DNA of 64,000 nt from Ectocarpus siliculosus (Eukaryota > Sar > Phaeophyceae > Ectocarpales > Ectocarpaceae). Of this stretch, positions 59,660 to 64,000 are shown in pieces. The notes under the pieces are model-generated. The model was not told the origin of the DNA and made no database searches. It saw nothing but the letters and a program-made list of their open reading frames with translations. Each line of letters begins with the position of its first letter. Position 1 is the stretch's first letter. A program made the translations under genes and the position numbers. The DNA lies in NCBI GenBank assembly GCA_000310025.1, contig FN649728.1, positions 1,153,173-1,217,172 on the forward strand. Direction: 5' to 3'.

Positions 59660-59735
59660 TGGCCGTGTGTGCCCATGGGTACCCATGGGTACCCACGCCC
59701 CATGGGAACCCATGGGTACCCATGGGCACGAATAA
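59660..59735. repeat. ATGGGTACCC repeat, inverted relative to 48088
   Basis: GTGCCCATGGGTACCCATGG, CACGCCCCATGGGAACCC and CCATGGGTACCCATGGGCAC, followed by GAATAA and, about 25 bp on, TTGGATCAGTTG. Read on the minus strand it resembles 48045-48150, which also has TTGGATCAGTTG, then TTATTCGTGCCCATGGGTAC and a GGGCGTGGGTACC end. The core is inverted while the GGATCAGTTG flank is in the same orientation. Confidence 0.75.
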
Positions 59736-59899
59736 CGATAGTGTATATGATTGGATCAGTTGAAGGGGATCGCGAGCACAGATGTCGACTGTACTTATAT
59801 TCGAGCAGGGAGTGTTTTCGGCCCGCAGCAGGGCATCACTGCAGCAGAGTATATGCAGAACACACACGAAGATAAAGTACTAAAACAAAACCATATCTA

Positions 59900-60103
59900 C
59901 AGATGGCGCCCGCACTTAAGAACATCTTAATTTGCGTGAGGCTGGGGTTCTTAGTTGCCTGTTGAGGCTGCGAATGGCCATTATATAGGTTTTAGTGTGA
60001 GGTTCTTAACGGGGACCACTGAAATACGCTCATGTTCATGAGTTTTGGATTTTTTGAGCCTCATGTTCTTAACAGGTAGGTTCTTAAGTGCGGGCGCCAT
60101 CTG
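59900..60103. mobile_element. 204-bp MITE with 24-bp inverted repeats and TA target duplication
   Basis: The left end CAGATGGCGCCCGCACTTAA (59900-59923 for all 24 bp) is the exact reverse complement of 60080-60103. A TA dinucleotide flanks each side (59898-59899, 60104-60105). Internally there are several GTTCTTAAC/GGTTCTTAG motifs repeating the inner end of the terminal repeat. No ORF. TA duplication and CAG-type ends fit a non-autonomous Tc1/mariner-superfamily element (inference). Confidence 0.85.
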
Positions 60104-60550
60104 TACTGCTGTTGTGTCGCCTGGGTCCGGTACTGTCAATATGTGATGATGGCGAAGCACGTGCATGTGGAAATTTGCTCGACAGATTACACTTGTGACG
60201 AGCATCTGCAAGGCCCCACAAGGAGCTGCGCCCACACAGCAGTAGGCATAGAGGTTTAAATATACAGCAGTTGAGGAGTGCATAAAGGCGTGAATGGTGC
60301 GTTCAAACAGCGCTTGCAGCACCGGTGAGTACAACATCGGGACCGGCGAGCCAGCACATGACATGTGCAGTCTTGTACATGAGAATGTTGTGTCAGCTCA
60401 GCTCGTTGCACCTGGTGCACTTTGAACCGAAAAAATATGGAAAATGCTACATATGGGGAAAAAAACATATCGCGACGGTAAAAATGAGCAGAGAGCTTCA
60501 AGTATTGTCCTCACGTACAGATACTGGCCGCCGCCGCCGCTGCAGCTGCC

Positions 60551-60584
<34 letters not shown>

Positions 60585-61362
60585 GCAGCAGCAGCACGGC
60601 GAACGCGGTTTGTTTGTGGATGATCGAAAAAAAAGCCGTTGCGAAATATAAAAAAAAATCAAGGTTTGGACACCAGCAACCTCTCACAAGAGGTGGCACT
60701 CGTTGCAGGCTTCCAAAGATGTTGCTCCCACATCCCTTGCTTACAGTAGACACCAACGAGAGTGAGTGCAGCGCGCAGCAAAGCCTGCTGTAGTGTACGC
60801 ACGCAGCGTGCGCTTTCGACCACTCGCGATGTCCGCAGTCTGCTGCCACGAACAGCACCGATTGGAATTTTGAGAAACATGATTGTGTGCGTACCCAATT
60901 CACGACTTGCCTGCTGGAAGCGCAGTCGCTGCCGCCACAGCTGCTGAGGATGGGACTGGATCTCTGATCGTGCGCTTGTAGAGCTTGCCGCGATGACTGT
61001 ACTCCCTGCCTGTCCTGAAGTCCAAGATGCCGGCAAGCGCTGCCTCTCGAGAAGCAAACCGTGAGGTCTGCTGTCTTTTCGCCTTGTCACCCTTCCGCTA
61101 TGTGAAGTTGAGGAACAGCCGCCACTTGCCAGTGTTCTTCTCTGGATAGCACACGGGCATGGACGTCTTCTCCCACTGGTCTGTGGCTGCGGGCAAGCGA
61201 CTGGAGGCCATGCTGACGCTCTCTACACGGTGCTGCGCAACAGCAATGTGTGCTGCTGCTGTGTTTCTTTTTTTAAAAACCCCTAATTCCGCCGCAAAAA
61301 CAAACGTTTCAAGTTTATTCTGTTAGTCTAGTCTATATCTGCTTCGACGAACAAACCTTCTT
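60104..61362. other. Region with a CAG repeat and a degraded minus-strand ORF
   Basis: 60541-60597 is a CAG trinucleotide tract. On the minus strand, 61213 to about 60912 reads MASSRLPAATDQWEKTSMPV..., broken by a TAG after about 37 codons, then continuing with basic sequence (GKLYKRTIRDPVPSS). This could be a decayed gene fragment; no family is recognised. Confidence 0.3.
60541..60597. repeat. CAG trinucleotide repeat
   Basis: About ten uninterrupted CAG units, with further CAG after a CATG interruption. Chance frames give Ser, Gln or Ala runs. Confidence 0.95.
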
Positions 61363-63905
61363 GTTATGTCTACACAAACGTGCTCTCCACAGCACAAGGG
61401 CAAGGTATACCAACCTGGGCGGTAAAAAAATGACCGTCCCGCCTCTGGTACGCGCCGTCGCCATTGCAGTGGCCATGTTCGGAAGGGAAGCATCAGGAAT
61501 CAGTACATCGGTAGTAGAATCGTTTGGTGGAAACAACTGTGGCAGCGCTTCAACTGCTGCTCCTACTGATCTTGATGAGGGTTCAATGCCGAACAAACTA
61601 CTACTACCACGGGTACGAGGGCATGAGGCAGTATCGACCGACACAAGTAACAGCAAAGCAGCGGCCCTGGAGACCGAGGTCATGGAATTGGATGCCACCA
61701 AACCTTTTCCTACCTCTGGGGTGTCCTCTTCCGTCCGCCGCGGTATGTCTAAGGGCCGTGGGCGGCGAGCGTCAACGTCCACCACAGAGCGCATCCGAGA
61801 GGATGACAGCTTGAACCCCGGGTGTCCCTACGCTGTCCCGACAGAGGCCCTTGCTAGAGGTGAGAAATGCCAGGAAGAGACCTTCAAACCCCTGAACTGC
61901 GCTCCCAACCAAAGTTTTGAGCCTTGACCTGCTGTGTCGCCGAACTCCATCCGTGCACGTTGCCTAAAGCTGGGCAATCTAAGGCGTTGTACATCATACG
62001 AGACCGGCGGTACATGAGGCCAGCAGCACGGCAGTGGCTTCGAAACCAACACCGTCACCTAGCCAACATTAGCACATCAGGCAAAGTAGGCTCATTGCCA
62101 TCACGTGTTGACCTCGGTCACGAGCAAGGACGGATATATATTCTGTTGTACGGAACGATGTCGACAGCACCATTTTGAAGCGCGTCTCCGATACTACATA
62201 AGACGAAGGTATTCCATACCTATCACCCCGTCTGAGGTTTGGGCGAAACATCCACACGCTGTTTCCTGGGATACAGTTTCAACCTGCGGATTGGAATGTG
62301 TCATGATAGCAGTCTAGTCGAGATGAAAACATAAGACACCACGTCGTTCGAGTACGGCGTGGGGGGAGAATTGGAGTACCCAAACGCCCACCACTAGCGC
62401 GGAACGATAAAACGGCAAGGCAAGTCCATCCGCCAAAACCATCTCAACCGCCACCTCCTTGCATTTTCAACGACACCCGGCGTGTTTGCCTTGGATTTGT
62501 TCGGATGATAATGACCATGGTGATATCGGGTGCCCCCACCCCGCGGTAAAACCGAGGTAATTGCATGTCATTAACCGCTCCCATTCCCCGCAACACGATT
62601 CAGGTTACAGCTCGTCGGATCCCGGCAATGTCATTGAAGTCACGAGCTTCGAATTTGCGCGCATGGGAAACCGCTTCATCGCTCTCTATCGCACTTTCAC
62701 TCTGGGGTTTTGCTGCAAGTCGAAGATGGTGAGTACGACGCATCGTGAGGCCGTTTGAAGGAAGATTTTTCGATATTATGTTTATGTGTCCAGTTTAACC
62801 ACCAAGTCCAGTTTCAGTAGGTGCCGCAAATAGTTGAAGGAACTCATCCACAACATAGTCGTGCAACCGTTGTTCCTCGGCCGCTACCTGTTACAACGTA
62901 TTACAGGAGGAGTGAAATAGTCATTGCTGCGATATGGCATTGGGATTGATACAGTCTATAAGTTCCAAAGGCACAATTTTACGACAAGCACCAGAAGTTG
63001 CTCACATTCGTGGTCTCGTGAGGCGTCTGTTGACCCCCAACGGTTTGGTCCACTTGGTTGTTTTGGTTCCATCTCGACTCTAGTTTTCTCCATAGATAGG
63101 GTCTGCAAAGCCACGAACTCCGTATCGCAAAGTAAGACACGATCATTTGGTGTCTGAATTTGCCGTCTTGGCTGGAATTTCACTGCACGTTACTGCACTG
63201 ATGAAATGCAGGTAACGTTGCCTCCAAAGGATGACACTTTGGCCCCTGGAATATTCAACGACGGCACTCCGGGTCCTCGCTGGTTTGACTTCTCCGGCGC
63301 CCCCGACGTGGCGGGGTTCAACGCCAGCAGCTGTCCTCCCACAATAACGTGGGGCAAGAGAGATTCGTTCCTTCTGACAGGACGTGAGCGAGATCTTGGC
63401 ATTTGAAGTTTCAAATCACTCGCGTATCCCTACGTCAAGTTTAGTCGGGTGACGTACTTTTTAGTGTTGTGAAAGAACGCGCGGGTCTGAGTCGTACGCT
63501 CTGCGCAGCAACATTCAACCAATGGTGCATGTTTGTCATTGTTAGGAAAGTGGATGAGCCGGACCATCCACATTGCACAATAGACTCTCGGAATGCATCC
63601 CCGACACGTACCACCCGCGCAGCGCCTCGTCGTGCATGCAGGAGGCATGTATTTTTCACCAAAACCAAACCAAACAACCGAATCAAGAATAACGATTGAT
63701 GTGAACATCGGTTGCACAAATCTCGAGTACCCCGTTGGCCTCACTCTCTCCATCCGTACTATCCATGCCAGTGGATGAACAGGACCATCCGTACTACACT
63801 CCAGGGCTCCGCAAGTGTCTACATTCGGTGAAGCGGCTCATCGAATGCGAAGCCATGTACTATTTCCCGATGGACATCGACGTCTGCAGCAGCTTGAATA
63901 ACCAC
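61363..63905 (+). repeat. 2.55-kb direct repeat, copy 2
   Basis: Near-identical to 20512-23058 in the same orientation, about 40.8 kb away. Differences are scattered single-base changes and a few small indels, mostly in introns. At the 3' end this copy continues the coding frame past the point where copy 1 breaks off, so copy 2 is likely the source. Confidence 0.95.
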
Positions 63906-64000
63906 AACAACGACAATGGCCGTGATGGTGATGGCGGAATGGTCGAAGCGGTGTCAAGCAGTGAGGAGGAGGGGGGGGGGGAGGGGGGGGTTGTCCGCCG
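61430..64000 (+). CDS. Glycosyltransferase-like secretory protein, copy 2, runs off the window
   Basis: Exons 61430-61859, 62604-62728, 63212-63383 and 63772 to beyond 64000, with the same phases as copy 1. The protein starts MTVPPLVRAVAIAVAMFG (signal or anchor), then a Ser/Thr-rich stem, NPGCPYAVPTEALARG, the FARMGNRFIALYRTF motif, VTLPPKDDTLAPGIF and LDEQDHPYYTPGLRKCL. Exon 4 stays open to the window end with an Asn/Asp-rich then Glu/Gly-rich stretch. Probably a Golgi type II protein; the R-x-G-N motif suggests a fucosyltransferase-like fold, but no family can be named. Compared with copy 1, exon 1 carries several amino-acid changes and no frame break. Confidence 0.6.

Overview
This is a eukaryotic nuclear fragment. 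Real genes are split by large GT-AG introns (about 100-1,400 bp), coding exons are short and GC-rich, and several transposon classes typical of protist and algal genomes are present. The mix (RNI-type leucine-rich repeats joined to EF-hands, FNIP repeats, ankyrin genes, KDZ-type and tyrosine-recombinase transposons, a FAR1-type Mutator element) suggests a stramenopile, most likely a brown alga of the Ectocarpus type. That placement is inference; no marker gene is present to prove it.

Layout. (1) 0.4-12.3 kb, minus strand: one long gene of at least 19 exons encoding RNI-type LRRs, a linker, a pair of EF-hands and a C-terminal region. Low-complexity open stretches at 12.4-15.9 kb may be its N-terminal exons. 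(2) 15.9-20.5 kb: no supported gene, one CTGT/CT microsatellite. (3) 20.5-23.1 kb: a 2.55-kb segment carrying a four-exon, secretory, glycosyltransferase-like gene cut off at its 3' end. A near-identical direct copy lies at 61.4-63.9 kb and stays open to the window edge. (4) 24.0-25.3 kb: two compact, intronless, adjacent ORFs of unknown origin. (5) 25.86-33.98 kb: a complete Mutator-like element with identical 128-bp terminal inverted repeats, a 9-bp target-site duplication and a 13-exon FAR1/MULE/SWIM transposase gene whose exons join in frame. (6) 34.8-36.1 kb: a single-exon ankyrin-repeat gene followed by a 58-69-bp minisatellite. (7) 36.8-48 kb: arrays of short quasi-palindromes at 36.8-37.1, 38.1-38.2 and 46.8-47.4 kb. 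Between them lie a Lys/Ala-rich multi-exon gene with 53-residue repeats, an acidic exon, and an assembly defect (100-N gap plus a corrupted duplicate of the neighbouring sequence). A broken DDE-nuclease-like ORF abuts the last array. (8) 49.7-57.7 kb, a graveyard of repeats and transposons: decayed FNIP repeats, a frameshifted tyrosine recombinase and the remains of a KDZ transposase gene. (9) 57.7-61.4 kb: ATGGGTACCC-type palindromic repeats, a 204-bp TA-flanked MITE and a CAG repeat, then the second glycosyltransferase-like copy.

Most of the window from 20 kb on is shaped by transposition and duplication. The LRR/EF-hand gene, the ankyrin gene, the Mutator transposase and the 3' glycosyltransferase-like copy look intact. 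The KDZ, tyrosine-recombinase, DDE and FNIP loci look dead. Exon joins were derived by hand from reading frame and splice-site agreement, with no transcript evidence.
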